64,000 nucleotides of DNA, taken from contig CM033119.1 in the NCBI GenBank assembly GCA_019321725.1, forward strand, positions 3,001,865-3,065,864, read 5' to 3'. The DNA is from Paulownia fortunei. Taxonomy: Eukaryota; Streptophyta; Magnoliopsida; Lamiales; Paulowniaceae. Made by a program: the position numbers and the translations under genes. Each line of letters begins with the position of its first letter. The first letter of the stretch is position 1. Under the pieces are notes generated by a model. It saw nothing but the letters and a program-made list of their open reading frames with translations. It had not been told where the DNA came from and ran no database searches. This document shows, in pieces, positions 12,334-27,640 of this stretch.

Positions 12334-14454
12334 TTGGATAGAGTTACGTGTTTAAGATTAGCAGACCCGATAATATATATTTTTGTACATAACATAATAT
12401 ATTTAAAAATTAGGCATTAGGTTATTCTGTTATTTTAGGTTTCCAAATACTGAACCATCCTCGCTGTGCGGCAGCGCAGGCGATGTCTTCCTAGGTAGTG
12501 GGTTCGTGAAAATAAATACTAGAATCACTAAAACAATTGTCTTTTTTTGAAAAATTATGTTTAGGTTAGGTAACAGTCAGACTGTTTTTTGTCATTTTGA
12601 ACTTATGCTTCACTTCATATTTATTATTTATTGCACGCCCAGGATATATGTCAACGGATATGGATATATGTCAAGTAGGTTTTCAAAAAAAAATGATATT
12701 TATATATAATATAAAATATAAAATGAAATATCAATTTACAAGAATGCGAACTAAATGTTTGATTTAGTCAAAAATTTTGTGGGCAACGAGAGAGTCAAAA
12801 CATTAACAAGATCATTAAAAAATTGGTATTTTGAGTATTTTACAATAATTCGTTACGTGATATTTTTATCAAACCATATTAGAAATTTCTTGAACTAAAT
12901 TGTCCTTTCAATTTCAATACACGCATAGATATTATGCAATTATGCATATGTATATGGTCTATCAAGTCCATAAATACACACATACTTACATATATTTCCG
13001 TACATACATGATGCATTTAATAAAATATTAGGGCTTTTATTACTTGGGCTAAAAAAATAGCATTTATGTTGTATCATAGTCTTAAAAATAGATGCCGTAT
13101 ATAAAAAATAAATTAGCTATATAGATAAAGTCTTATATATATATATATACACGTACCTACACCCATAAATATATAAATGTGTGTGTGTGAGTGTGTGTAT
13201 TGGACACATTAAATGATTTTTCTTAAAAAATTAGGGTGCAAACTCATAAATAACAATTTGGAAAGACATTTTTGGTCTAAAACATCTTAATGATAAATGG
13301 AAAAAATGCCACATCAACCACTTTTACCGATCCTCACTTAACGGGAGGGAGTAAAGTGTCACAAAGACATAGTTAAAGGGGTTTAGTGTAATTTAATCTC
13401 AAGATATTGATAAGTTCTAAGTTTTGTAATTAATGAGCAATATTTGTGGCTTTTATCAATATATTTTCAGCTCTTTCTTCAACAAAATTTTGGACTCTCT
13501 TCTGACATCAATATTACAATGTCTAAATTAGATACTACCCCCAACAAAATAATAATCTCACATCAATACTAAAAAGTGTAAATTATATATTTTTGCTCAA
13601 TAATAAAGGCTTTGTTTGGAGTTCTTTTATTTTTCTTCTCCTAAAAGAAAACGTGCCTGGTGGAGTTGGTTTTGGGAAAACACTTTTTTTTTTCAAAAAT
13701 ATTTATTAAATATTATTTTAATTAAATAATCATATATTTTATATATTTCGATCAATTACAATATAATATCGATAAAATAATTATAGTTAAAACTAATTCC
13801 TACCAACCACAATAAATAATATTGATAAAATATCTCTAATTGAAACTATTTTTTAAAATACATTATCATTTTTGTTAATAAAATATTTAAATATATTTTC
13901 ATTCTTAACGTCACAAAAATATTTTCTTTAAAATACTCAAAATAACGCGGATTTATTTAAAATACTCAAAATAACGCCGAAAAATGCCAAATACATTTCT
14001 TATAATATTGATGAGTCAACGTGATTAATTGCTTGAATGGATAATTGCAATGATAATTAAATACTTTGACTTAACAATCTCATTTTTCGACATAGAGAAT
14101 GGTATTTTGCCAGAACAAAAGTTAATCTCTGCATGAGAAATAATCCTTCCTAACTTGCTTCCATTCCATGTTTTCTCTCGCAAACAATTTTCTTTGGCAC
14201 CAAACAGGCGCGCACACAAAGCTCCCAAGCGTCTGTCGTCATCTGAAAACCTCCAATAAACCAGACAAAAACGCAGTAACCACCAAGCCATCCTTCCAAG
14301 AAAAAGAACAAATAAGAATCGTAACTATATCAGTATTATTGATAGAATAAGAACAAAGAATCATTAAAACAGCACAAGAATAAAGACAGACGAGGGATCG
14401 AATTATCTGGTACAACCAAGTAAGGCAACCACCGGTGCCTAACCCTTCACGCCA

Positions 14455-14784
14455 TGGCCACCACGTGTCAGCCCAGCTATCCCTTTGAAATAGGATAAAT
14501 TATATAGATAGCCCCCATTTTTCCCTCCACTACTCCCTGATCCCATCCCTATCCACACACACTTACACGTACTTTGCGTGTCAGCATTTCGATTTTAGTC
14601 TTCCTCGAACCACGGTCCAAGAATTACACGATAACATACTATATATATGGACATACATAAATAAATATGGACTGACCCTTTAAAGTTTCTTGGAGTGATA
14701 AAAATAATACGAGTCAGTACTAGTAGAATTAGTCTTAGATATATACATACATATTTTGTGTACGTATAGGGTGTTGGTTTAGCG
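14455..14784 (+). promoter_or_regulatory. promoter region of cytosolic FBPase
   Basis: A G-box core (CACGTG) lies at 14462-14467, about 320 bases before the ATG. TATA-like sequences occur near 14497-14505 and 14640-14648. G-boxes bind bHLH and bZIP factors and are common in light- and sugar-responsive plant promoters. Function here is inferred. Confidence 0.4.
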
Positions 14785-18161
<3,377 letters not shown>

Positions 18162-21100
18162 TGAACTTGTAAATTTCTTTTGCTACTTTCAGTTATTACT
18201 AATAACCTCATCTCTGTAGTAAAACATAATATTCTTTAGAATATAGTTTCAGTTGGAAAGTTATTGATGAAAGGCCACTGTTCTGTGCAGACCCCTGACT
18301 ATGTCTGAATAAATGCTTCTTATCAAACATAAAAACGTGCATGTAGATAAACTCGTGTAAATGTTCTGCAGTTCGAATGATTAGATGCATTGCTGAAGAG
18401 GAAATAAAGAGTCACATGAGAATATGTTGCATAAATATTGTTCTCATTGGATTAGTCATGTTGTATGCTAAAATGCTTGTTGAAATTCTATATATTTGCA
18501 TTTAACCTCTTGGCCTGGTTATCGAAATTTTAGTTGTTTCACATTAAAAACCAGTCTCTGTTAGATAGGCAAATCTGGGATCAGTTCATATAGTGAGTGG
18601 ACTGAAACTTAGGATGGCACACTGTGTTTTTGTAAGCAATGCCGCTGCTGTGATATTTAAACTCATAAAAGTTGCAATCAGGGGAGTATATGTTCTTACT
18701 GGATTCAGAAACAACATTTAGCTGAAATATTAATGCTTTTACAGTTAGATAGTTCCCAAAAATAGAAGTGTTGTTCCAAAATTGACTGTTTGATAAGTAA
18801 TGGTAGAAAGTAGATGCAGAAAATCTCCAGTCTGACCAGGTTTCCAGCCATGGTGCTGTCTCTTTAGTTTGTTTAAAACCGAAGCAACGGTAATCATTAG
18901 TAGTTTCCTTCATTTTCAATGCAAACTCCAGTAACAGTTCAATGTAAACAAGTTTAATTTACAAACTTGAAATCCAACTGGACTGAAGACCACAAACAAT
19001 TATGTTTAGCCCATTCTTTCAGAATAATTCTGCATGAAATATTGATTCCATGTGGGAGATCTCATTTTCTTGACAAGTTGATGAACAAGAATCCAAAACT
19101 CTGTACTTTCATTATAGAAGATGGGCCAGCAGACATTGAATTCAATTTGGATTCTGGATATCAGGTTGTATCTTGTGAGAATTTGTAGCTTTAAAGTGTT
19201 GATAATATTATCCTACTACAAAAAGTTATTCCAGAACGATGTTTTGTTGGTTTGGAAAATGATTAAATCTCATTTATTTCTTTGAAATTACTCGGTAATG
19301 AAATAAAAAGTGAAAATGAATGTTCAGGTTCAATCAACATCAGCATATCTTCCACATATATAACTACCACTCATTTTTTCAAACTTGTATCTCCTACAAA
19401 TTTGTACTGTACGGTTATAAGGAATCCACAAAAGCTTTCCAGAATTAGAAATCTTTCAAACTCATTTTCATATTTTCAATGTTTCTATAATTAAAAATAT
19501 TTTTATTATATTTTTATGTTAAAATAAAAATATATTTGAATTATACCATCTCCAATACACTGCATTAAATTTGGTATAAGTTTTGCACCAAATTTAATAT
19601 TTTATTATAATTTAGATTAAATCATCTTCAACCACTATACTAAATTTTACAGCAAATGAATATTAAATATTTTATTCATACTTTTCTTATTTTTTAATTA
19701 TTACTTATTTATTTATTTATAAAGTTATTTAACTACTTATATTTTATTACAACTAATTCTACTAAATAAAAAATATATATAATTAATATTATATTATAAA
19801 AATAAGCATTACAATTAATACAAAATAAAAAAATAATACATTACACACCACTTACAACAAATTATTGTCTTTATTGATTTACCGGATTATTAAATTATTA
19901 TCTTTAGTTTTATGTAGTATTTTATTTTTTATTTTTTAATATTTATATTGTATTTTACTTTTGAATTTGATGCAATTAATGTTATTTTAATGTATTCACT
20001 TATTATTATTAATTATTATAATTTATCGCAAATGTTAATTATTTGTTAATTATTATAATTAATTATTACAAATGTTATTGCAAAATAATAATAAAATTAA
20101 AATTTAATAAATAAAATTATAAATTAATTAAATATAGAATATATGATACAAATGGAATTAAAATTTGAAATAGAACAATTTTGAGGACAAAATGAGAATA
20201 TATACATTACACCAAATTTGGTGTAACAATTGTTGTTTTATTGGATATGAAATTACACTAAATTTGATGTTTTAGCATATGAATTGGTATTGCGTTGGAG
20301 ATGGCTTTAGTAATGTTTCTGTATGGACTATATAAGTTTGAAAATAAAAGAATATTTATTTTATGATATTTTATGAACATAAAATATTAATAAATTTAAA
20401 AATGAGTTTTGACGATGTATGAAAAATGTAAAATTTTATTAAATTTAAAATAAGTTTTAAAAGTATATTATATTTTTTATAAAAATAGATAAATAAATAC
20501 ATTTTAGAGTTTTAAATAGTTTTAGAAATGAAAACCGACAACTTTGTCATCGGGAAAGTATGTCAATGAGACCTTGATAGGGGTTTTGATTAAAACATTT
20601 TGGACTAACTAGACTTGATACTGCTCATTTATAACTGACGGCAGATGATTTGCTTTAGTGGAAAAAGGAAAAACTCCATAGCTTATTCTGTCAATATAAG
20701 ATATGTCACTCTCACATCATTTTTTTTTTTTTTTGATTTGGTAATATACTTCAAATCTTTTATATGAGGTTTATCTTCTCCCCTCTCTCTTTCCACCACC
20801 CATCAAATTTGAGCTCCTCCTTTAAAGGGACCAAAAAAAAAAAAGGAAAGAATTTTTTCATGGTCATGGCAGTATGAATCATATCTGTTTCATACTGATC
20901 ACTGTCATAGGGGACTTCCCTCGCTGGAAACTTTTCAAATGCAGTGATTCTTCTTCTATGATGGTCCACTGGAGAATTTACTCAGACCCTCCAAACATGG
21001 TTGACCACGAAAGTCAAGCCCGTGCCTCTGTGGGTGTTCATGAAAGCTATGTTTAGATCTTGAATTGTAGTGGGTAAAACACTAAGATTTTTTCTTTTTT

Positions 21101-21299
21101 CTAGTTTTAAATGTTGTAACCTTAGACGACATTTTGCTTTTTACTCGATAAAATTTAAGGTTAAAACATAGCATAAGAGTTTCTGCAAGAAAACAGGGCA
21201 AACATCTTTGCCCTCATTGGTTTTACTTCACTAGTATTCATATATAGCTCTCTGAACTGAAAATCTACATACTCACAGCTGACAAACTTGCCAGGAACA
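18162..21299. other. intergenic region, FBPase to LRR receptor kinase
   Basis: Begins with the FBPase 3' flank (AATAAA-like signals near 18308 and 18403). Open frames at 18581-18919 (minus) and 18967-19188 (plus) match no family known to me. A Harbinger-like MITE fills 19544-20306. A TATA-like motif at about 21240-21246 lies some 55 bases before the kinase start codon. Confidence 0.5.
19544..20306. mobile_element. Harbinger/Tourist-like MITE
   Basis: Short terminal inverted repeats NNCCATCTCCAA are seen at both ends (TACCATCTCCAA on the left, AGCCATCTCCAA on the right when reverse-complemented). A TTA trinucleotide flanks each end (19541-19543 and 20307-20309), the target duplication typical of PIF/Harbinger elements. 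Inner copies of an AAATTTGGTGTAA-like motif occur near both ends. The body is very AT-rich and non-coding. Confidence 0.65.
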
Positions 21300-24200
21300 A
21301 TGAAATCTATGTTTGTTGCATTCATATGCATCACCCTTCTTCTTTTAATCCCGACACCCGCTTTTTATGTTTCTGAATCACATGCAACAAAAAATCTTTC
21401 ACAAGAAGAGAAGGAAGCATTTGCTGTTCTGAGATGGAAAGCCAGTCTTGATAACAAAAGCCAATCTCTCCTGTCATCGTGGAGTACTGCAAGTAAGTCT
21501 TGCAATTGGGCTGGCCTTGGATGCAACACTTATGGAAGGATTGCGAGTGTAAATCTCACAGGGTATGGCATAAAAGGCAAGCTTTACAATTTGAATTTCT
21601 CTTTCTTGCCCCATCTCCTCTCCATTGATCTTCAGAACAACTCTCTACTTGGGAACCTTCCCTTGAACATTTTTGGCCTGTCAAGACTCACCTATCTTAA
21701 TTTATCTGTCAATCATCTGTCGGGGAAACTTCAACCTGAAATAGGCCTGCTTACCAGCCTGAGATTCTTTCACATGGCTGGAAACAATTTCAGCGGCTCT
21801 GTTCCCCAAGAAATTGGAAATTTAACTTATCTGAGGGAACTTGATTTATCAAGCAACAACCTGACAGGTTCAATCCCCACTTCTATCGGGAACTTGAGGG
21901 ACTTAACCTATTTATCTTTCGCAAAGAATAAAATAACTGGGTGTATACCTTCCTCTATAGGAAATTTGACAAAACTAAACAGGTTTTACCTGTATGGAAA
22001 CCAATTGTCCTGTCATATCCCTCAAGAAATTGGACTGCTAAAGTCTCTCAGTGAACTCTTTCTGTCTAGAAATAATCTTACAGGTCAAATTCCCAATTCA
22101 ATCAGCAGTTTGGGTAACTTAACCCTCTTATACCTCTGTGAAAACAAGCTTTCAGGATGCATTCCTTCTGCCATTGGGAATTTAATAAAACTCAGTGAGT
22201 TGTGTCTGTATAAAAACCAATTATCCTGTTCAATCCCTGTTAGCATTGGCAATTTGCACAACCTGTCCATATTATACCTTAGTGAAAATCAGCTCTCAGG
22301 ACCTATTCCTTCTTCTGTTGGGAACTTAACAGAACTCAGAGAGATGTCTTTGTTCGAAAACCAGCTCTCTGGTCTAATTCCTGCTAGTATTGGCAATTTG
22401 AGAAACTTAACTATTTTACGCCTTAGTGAAAACATGCTTTCTGGATGTATTCCTTCTACCGTTGGTCAGTTGATAAAGCTCAATAAGCTGCTTCTCAATG
22501 AAAATCAATTATCTTGTCCAATTCCTCTAGAAATGAATCATATAACCGATTTAGAGTCTTTGTCTCTAAGCGGCAACAATCTTACAGGCCTTTTACCAGA
22601 CAATATATGCCTTGGTGGATTACTTAAAAATCTTACAGTAAATGACAACAGAATGATAGGTCATCTCCCACAAAGCTTGAGAAATTGCCCAAGCCTACAA
22701 AGACTCAGGCTTGACAGAAACAATTTTACAGGCAATATATCAGAAGTTTCCGGTTTCTACCCAAACTTGCGTTATATTGATTTGAGTTATAACAATTTTT
22801 ATGGTGAGCTATCTTCTAAATGGGGGGAATACCAGAACTTGACTAACTTGAAGATCTCAAACAATGATATTTCGGGAAAAATACCATCCGAGTTTGGAGG
22901 GGCTTCTCAGTTGTCCAGGTTAGATCTCTCTTCAAACCAATTAACTGGGAGTATTCCCAAAAGTTTGGGGAATTTGACCTTTCTGTTCGAGCTGAAGCTG
23001 AATGATAATAAACTTTCTGGAAGCATTCCATCATATATCAGTAAGCTTAAGGAGCTGTCATCACTCAACCTGGCTGCAAATAATCTTATTGGCCCAATTC
23101 CTGGACAGATTGGAGAATGCACAAAAATTTTCGACTTAAATTTGAGCAGGAATTTGTTCAGTGGATATATTCCTTCTCAATTAGGAGCCATACACTCTCT
23201 GCAGAATCTTGATCTCAGCAATAATATGTTAAATGGTGAAATCCCATATCAGCTAGGAGAGCTGAAAAGCTTGGAGAACATGATACTTTCACATAACGAG
23301 ATATCAGGCTCCATCCCTTCAAGCTTCAGCCAATGCTTAAGTTTAATATCTGTCAATATCTCCTACAATCAGTTGGAGGGTCCTCTTCCCAATATCCCAG
23401 CATTTCAGAAGGCCCCATTTGATGCCTTGAGAAATAATAAGGGCCTGTGTGGCAACATTACAGGTTTGAGGCACTGTGAGCCACTAATGTCCACTAAACA
23501 AAACAGGAGTAGAAAATTTCTTACTATAATCATACCTGTAGTGTTGGGAAGCCTCTTTCTTTCAGTTTTCATCATTAGTATATTTTTGGTTTCAAGAGCA
23601 GATAGAAGCAGTAAAAATGAGGTAAGAGAAGCAACTGGAAAATTGTTTGATATATGGAACTTTGATGGGAAGATAGCATATGAGAACATCATTGAAGCAA
23701 CAGAGGACTTCAACTCCAGACATTGTGTTGGGATCGGAGGTCATGGTAGCGTATTTAGGGCTGAGTTGCCAAATAGTCAAGTAGTGGCAGTCAAGAAGCT
23801 CCATGTGTCAGATGATGGTAGATTGGGAATTCCAAAAAGTTATACGAATGAAATTCGTGCACTGACAGAGATACGCCATCGTAATATAGTGAAGCTGTTA
23901 GGCTTTTGCTCACATATACGGCACTCATTTTTGGTTTACGAATTCTTGGAAGGGGGAAACCTAGCAGAAAAACTGAGCTCTGATGAACAAGCACGGGACT
24001 TTGAATGGATGGAAAGGGTAAAAGTTGTTAAGGGTGTGGCAAATGCCTTGTCTTACATGCATCATGATTGTTCACCTCCGATAGTTCATCTGGATATATC
24101 AAGCAAGAACATACTGTTGAACTCTGAGTATGAAGCTCACATCTCTGACTTTGGCACGGCAAAGCTATTGAGCCTTGGCTCGTCTAACTGGACTTCTTTT

Positions 24201-24700
24201 GCTGGAACTTATGGTTATGCAGCTCCAGGTACGCTCTTGTCTAACCTATAACTACTTGACTTTGATAAAATCATCAAACAGCCAATCAGAGCTTTCAAGA
24301 TTTTAGTATAGTCAGGATGGACTCAGAAAACTTTTTTCTAAGAACAAATGATGCTCCTGTGCAAAATGTGATTATATAATCTGATACTTTCTGTAATGCA
24401 GAACTTGCTTACACTATGGAAGTGAACGAGAGGTGTGATGTCTATAGCTTTGGAGTGGTTGCCCTTGAAGTGATCATGGGGAGGCATCCTGGAGATCTCA
24501 TTTCATCTGTATCATCATCAACATCAACGTCCCATGGAACATCGTTGGAAGACGTGCTGGACACTCGACTCTCACCTCCAAGAAAGAAAGTGGAAGGAGA
24601 ATTATTAGTGTTGATAACAAAGCTGGCATTTGCCTGTGTGCAGCCTAGTCCACAGCTTCGACCAACCATGCAGCAGGTTTCTTACCAGCTATCAAATTAA
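21300..24700 (+). CDS. LRR receptor-like serine/threonine kinase, MIK2-like
   Basis: Cell-surface receptor kinase of the MDIS1-interacting receptor like kinase 2 type (LRR XII-like). Two exons, 21300-24228 and 24402-24700, give 1075 residues. A hydrophobic signal peptide (about 4-25) is followed by an LRR N-cap ([15 protein letters not shown], a CNW-x5-C cysteine pair), about 25 plant-type repeats with the LxGxIP signature, and a membrane span near 740-765. The kinase has a glycine loop (IGGHGSVF), VAVKKL with the ATP-site Lys at about 832, and DFG at about 950. The catalytic loop reads HLDISSKN at 930 rather than HRD, so this is a non-RD kinase. The intron splits the APE motif. I chose the ATG at 21300 because the open frame further upstream has no ATG; ATG at 21309 is an alternative. 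Ligand unknown. Confidence 0.93.
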
Positions 24701-26874
24701 AGGGCAGCTCTCAAGTTTCAGGAAGCTAATACCTTTTATTACCATAGTCCAGTTGTTTGATGCAGAACATATGACTTTCCTAAGTATTTGCATCCAAGCT
24801 TTATACCCTTATCATATTTTTCTGATCAAACATAGGTGTATTACTAGTATTTTAGCTTTTGTAGGAGGCAAAATATCAGCAAAAGAGGTGATTACAAGCT
24901 TAATTAGCAGGAGTTAGCAACTCCCTAATGCATTCCAATCGAGTTTAAACCTGAAAATGATGAATTGAGCTTAAATATATATATAGGTGACTAATTTTAT
25001 CAAAAGACACCCCCATCCTAGCAATGAAAATCGTACCGTTCTACTTAATAAAACATTTAAAAGGGAATAAAACAATTTAAACTTTCATAATTTGTTATTT
25101 ATACTTTTGACTCTACGCGGTAGAATATGTGGGCCATCACCAAGATATTGAAATGTGTGTTTATACGACGTTATCTTCAATTTGTATAATGTATTTTATT
25201 ATAATTTTGTTATGCATTAATTTCAAGTGTATATGATTTTATTTTCTTATTTATCTTTTTGTAGAGCCTATAAATATATTGGTTAAAAAACATTTAACTG
25301 AATTAAAAATTGAGTTATTTTCTAAAATTCTTAGTTTAGTGTAAAATAATTTAAATTTACTTAATTTGGTATAGTTATTCCACATCACTCGCATGCTTTT
25401 GAACACTTGTATTTGAGTTCAAATTAGGTAAAATAGTTCGAGTTTAATCTCCCACGTCAATTGTTATTACAAGTGCTCTTGCCTTTCCATCTTCACTTTC
25501 TCTTGCTAATCGGCATTCGTTCTTGCTAACTCGGGCTGTATTTATCTTTGGATTTTTTTTTTTCTAACTTGTTACTACTATTGCTCTCTCCACTCTCCAT
25601 GAATCATAAAAAAATAAAATAAATAAAATAAAATAGAATTCTGTTTAAATTAGAACAAATTCAAATTGAATGTCTAGCACTTTGACGTCTTAGTTTCCAA
25701 TTCCACTAAATATGTGGATATAATAAGTCTATTTCTGTTGTTGATAATTATATATTTGTAAATTATTAATTGATCCAAAAATAAATAAAATAAATAAATA
25801 AACATGTTTGACTCTCACTTTCCAGGGCTCTTTAAACACCATTTACAATCATCAATAATAAAACCAAGACGTGGGTTTACCATTGGCTTTGGAGATAAAG
25901 CAAACTCCACTTCCAACTTGGGATTCTTTCTTCATCCCCAGGGCATTAAATTTGAATTCATCAATATAATTTTTTTATTCTTAATGTAATCACTTTTGAA
26001 TGTTGTAAGCCCTGAAAATCGTTATACTGGCTTAGACAACAGTATTGTACACTTGATATAAATTCATTAGTTACGTGTTTTATTTTTTATAAAATGAGAC
26101 ATTTAATTTTTATCCATATACCAAATGTACCATACACATAGTATAGATATTACCGACGACACTATTTTATGTTGTATAGGACTCGTAAAAGTTGTGGAAA
26201 ATTATATGCTGCATTTGACCTCTACTGTGGATCATCAAGAATTATTGCTGGATGTAGCTTATTAAGCCACAGACAATATAGCAGCTTTGAATCAGATTTT
26301 TGGTCTATGACAAAATAACAAAATGGGCTGCAAAATGCTCTTCTATTTATATTTAAATTTTCAATTTATATAAATAGTACAAAATCGAACAGACTTATAA
26401 TGATTTTATTATATACTAAGTTTTTAAAAATTTTGAGATTGTAAATTTGCAAATTATAACATATTATATTATGTTATATCCTTAGTACTATTAAAAAAGT
26501 TTTAAGTGAATCGACTAAATTGTTTGATTTTATGTTTAAGAAAATAATAAGCTGAATAATTAACAATACCAACTGAATACTCAATTTTGAAGGGAAATCG
26601 TATTGACATTTACATGAGATATTTAATGTCTTTGACTAGCATTCTTTATCATATCAAAAGACAAAATTAATATATTATAATCATTTTTATCAATAATTGT
26701 CCGACCCTTTTCTTTATCCGATGTTGTCTTTTATTTTACAACACACCACAAAAACATTATGCAACTTTAAACATAAATCATTTAAATTAAACCAACATTA
26801 GAGAAGGAGGAGAAAATTTAAAAAATTAGCATATGTATATATTCTAGCTACACAATTAGTACTAATTTACTAAT
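24701..26874. other. intergenic region, LRR kinase to iron transporter homolog
   Basis: Convergent 3' flanks of the kinase (plus) and the transporter homolog (minus). AT-rich with short simple repeats, for example AAATA-type runs near 25610-25640 and 25780-25800. A 61-codon open frame at 25804-25989 has no recognisable motif. No gene seen. Confidence 0.5.
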
Positions 26875-27540
26875 TCAGAGGCCCCTGGATCCAATCAACT
26901 TTGTCAAACCAAATGTTATGGCCATGGCCAGCCACCCTCCAACCAAAACCCTGGCAGAGGACCGCACCACCGGCACCCCCCCCAACACCGCCCCTACCCA
27001 CCCGAACACCACCAGCGCAACACTTACCGCCGCCGCCACCGCCCCAATCCTCACCTTGTACTCACTTATAAAAGAAGCAGCCAGAAGTGGCACCATTGCA
27101 CCCACTGAGAAAGCAAGGGCTGATGCTGCAGCTGCCTGCAAAGGATTAGGCAAACTCTCTTTATCTTCACCACCATCTTCTACGACACTGGCTGCTACTG
27201 CTCTTTTCTTGTCTCTCTTCATTTGGGCAAATTCTATGTCAAGCTGCGAGTAAACTGATACAAATTCTCCAATTGCCATGGAACAGGCCCCGGCCACGAG
27301 GCCCGCGAAACCTGTCAAAATCATAGTCTTCATGGCATGTTTCACTGCACCAACGCCCATCATCAGTGACGCTGTCGAGACCAGCCCATCGTTGGCGCCT
27401 AGAACCGCGGCACGCAACCACTGGGAGCGTTTTGAGTAGTCGAATTCTTGGTTTTGTTCGAGGTCTAGAGTGATTTGTGGAGCACTTTCAACAGGGAGAG
27501 GAAATTTGGAATCAGGGTTTTGTGTCTGGTTGGAAGCCAT
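26875..27540 (-). CDS. vacuolar iron transporter homolog (nodulin-21/VTL type)
   Basis: Single-exon gene of 221 residues in the CCC1/VIT family, short VTL branch. Relatives move iron (and manganese) into the vacuole, and the related nodulin-21 proteins act in legume nodules. The start of the family domain is clear: SQWLRAAVLGANDGLVSTASLMMGVGAV at about 39-66, covering the first membrane span with its conserved Asp. A second span (ILTGFAGLVAGACSMAIGEFVSVYSQ) follows. Next comes a short polar loop, shorter than the metal-binding domain of full VIT1. Three more hydrophobic segments complete the usual five spans, ending in a conserved LTKLIGS tail. The ATG at 27540 is the only in-frame start ahead of the domain. 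The neighbours are not related in function. Confidence 0.94.
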   Translation of the reverse strand: MASNQTQNPDSKFPLPVESAPQITLDLEQNQEFDYSKRSQWLRAAVLGANDGLVSTASLMMGVGAVKHAMKTMILTGFAGLVAGACSMAIGEFVSVYSQLDIEFAQMKRDKKRAVAASVVEDGGEDKESLPNPLQAAAASALAFSVGAMVPLLAASFISEYKVRIGAVAAAVSVALVVFGWVGAVLGGVPVVRSSARVLVGGWLAMAITFGLTKLIGSRGL

Positions 27541-27630
27541 TAAGAGGATAGGATATTGGAAGGTATTTGGAGCAGAGGGTTATTACAATATTATGCAGAT
27601 GAGTATGGTTGCCACACGCCTTCAACTATG

Positions 27631-27640
27631 GTATTTATAG
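27631..27640 (-). promoter_or_regulatory. TATA box of the iron transporter homolog
   Basis: On the minus strand this reads CTATAAATAC, a near-consensus plant TATA box, about 90 bases upstream of the ATG at 27540. That fits a 5' leader of roughly 60 bases. Confidence 0.6.

Larger units (their letters stand above)
11103..14784. other. intergenic region upstream of cytosolic FBPase
   Basis: AT-rich DNA with no recognised gene. It holds a 58-base tandem duplication (about 12218-12333), a 29-base tandem duplication (about 13927-13977), TA and GT microsatellite tracts at about 13135-13200, and near 12170 a TTAGGGATGCCAAT sequence that resembles the start of hAT-type MITEs without an obvious partner end. 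Open frames at 14025-14350 match nothing I know. Confidence 0.5.

Noticed and set aside
14025..14350. Opposite-strand open frames upstream of FBPase
   Set aside because: No known motif, overlapping on both strands, and in a likely promoter region.
18581..19188. A 112-codon minus frame and a 73-codon plus frame after FBPase
   Set aside because: No domain, signal or splice structure; the composition looks like untranslated or spacer DNA.
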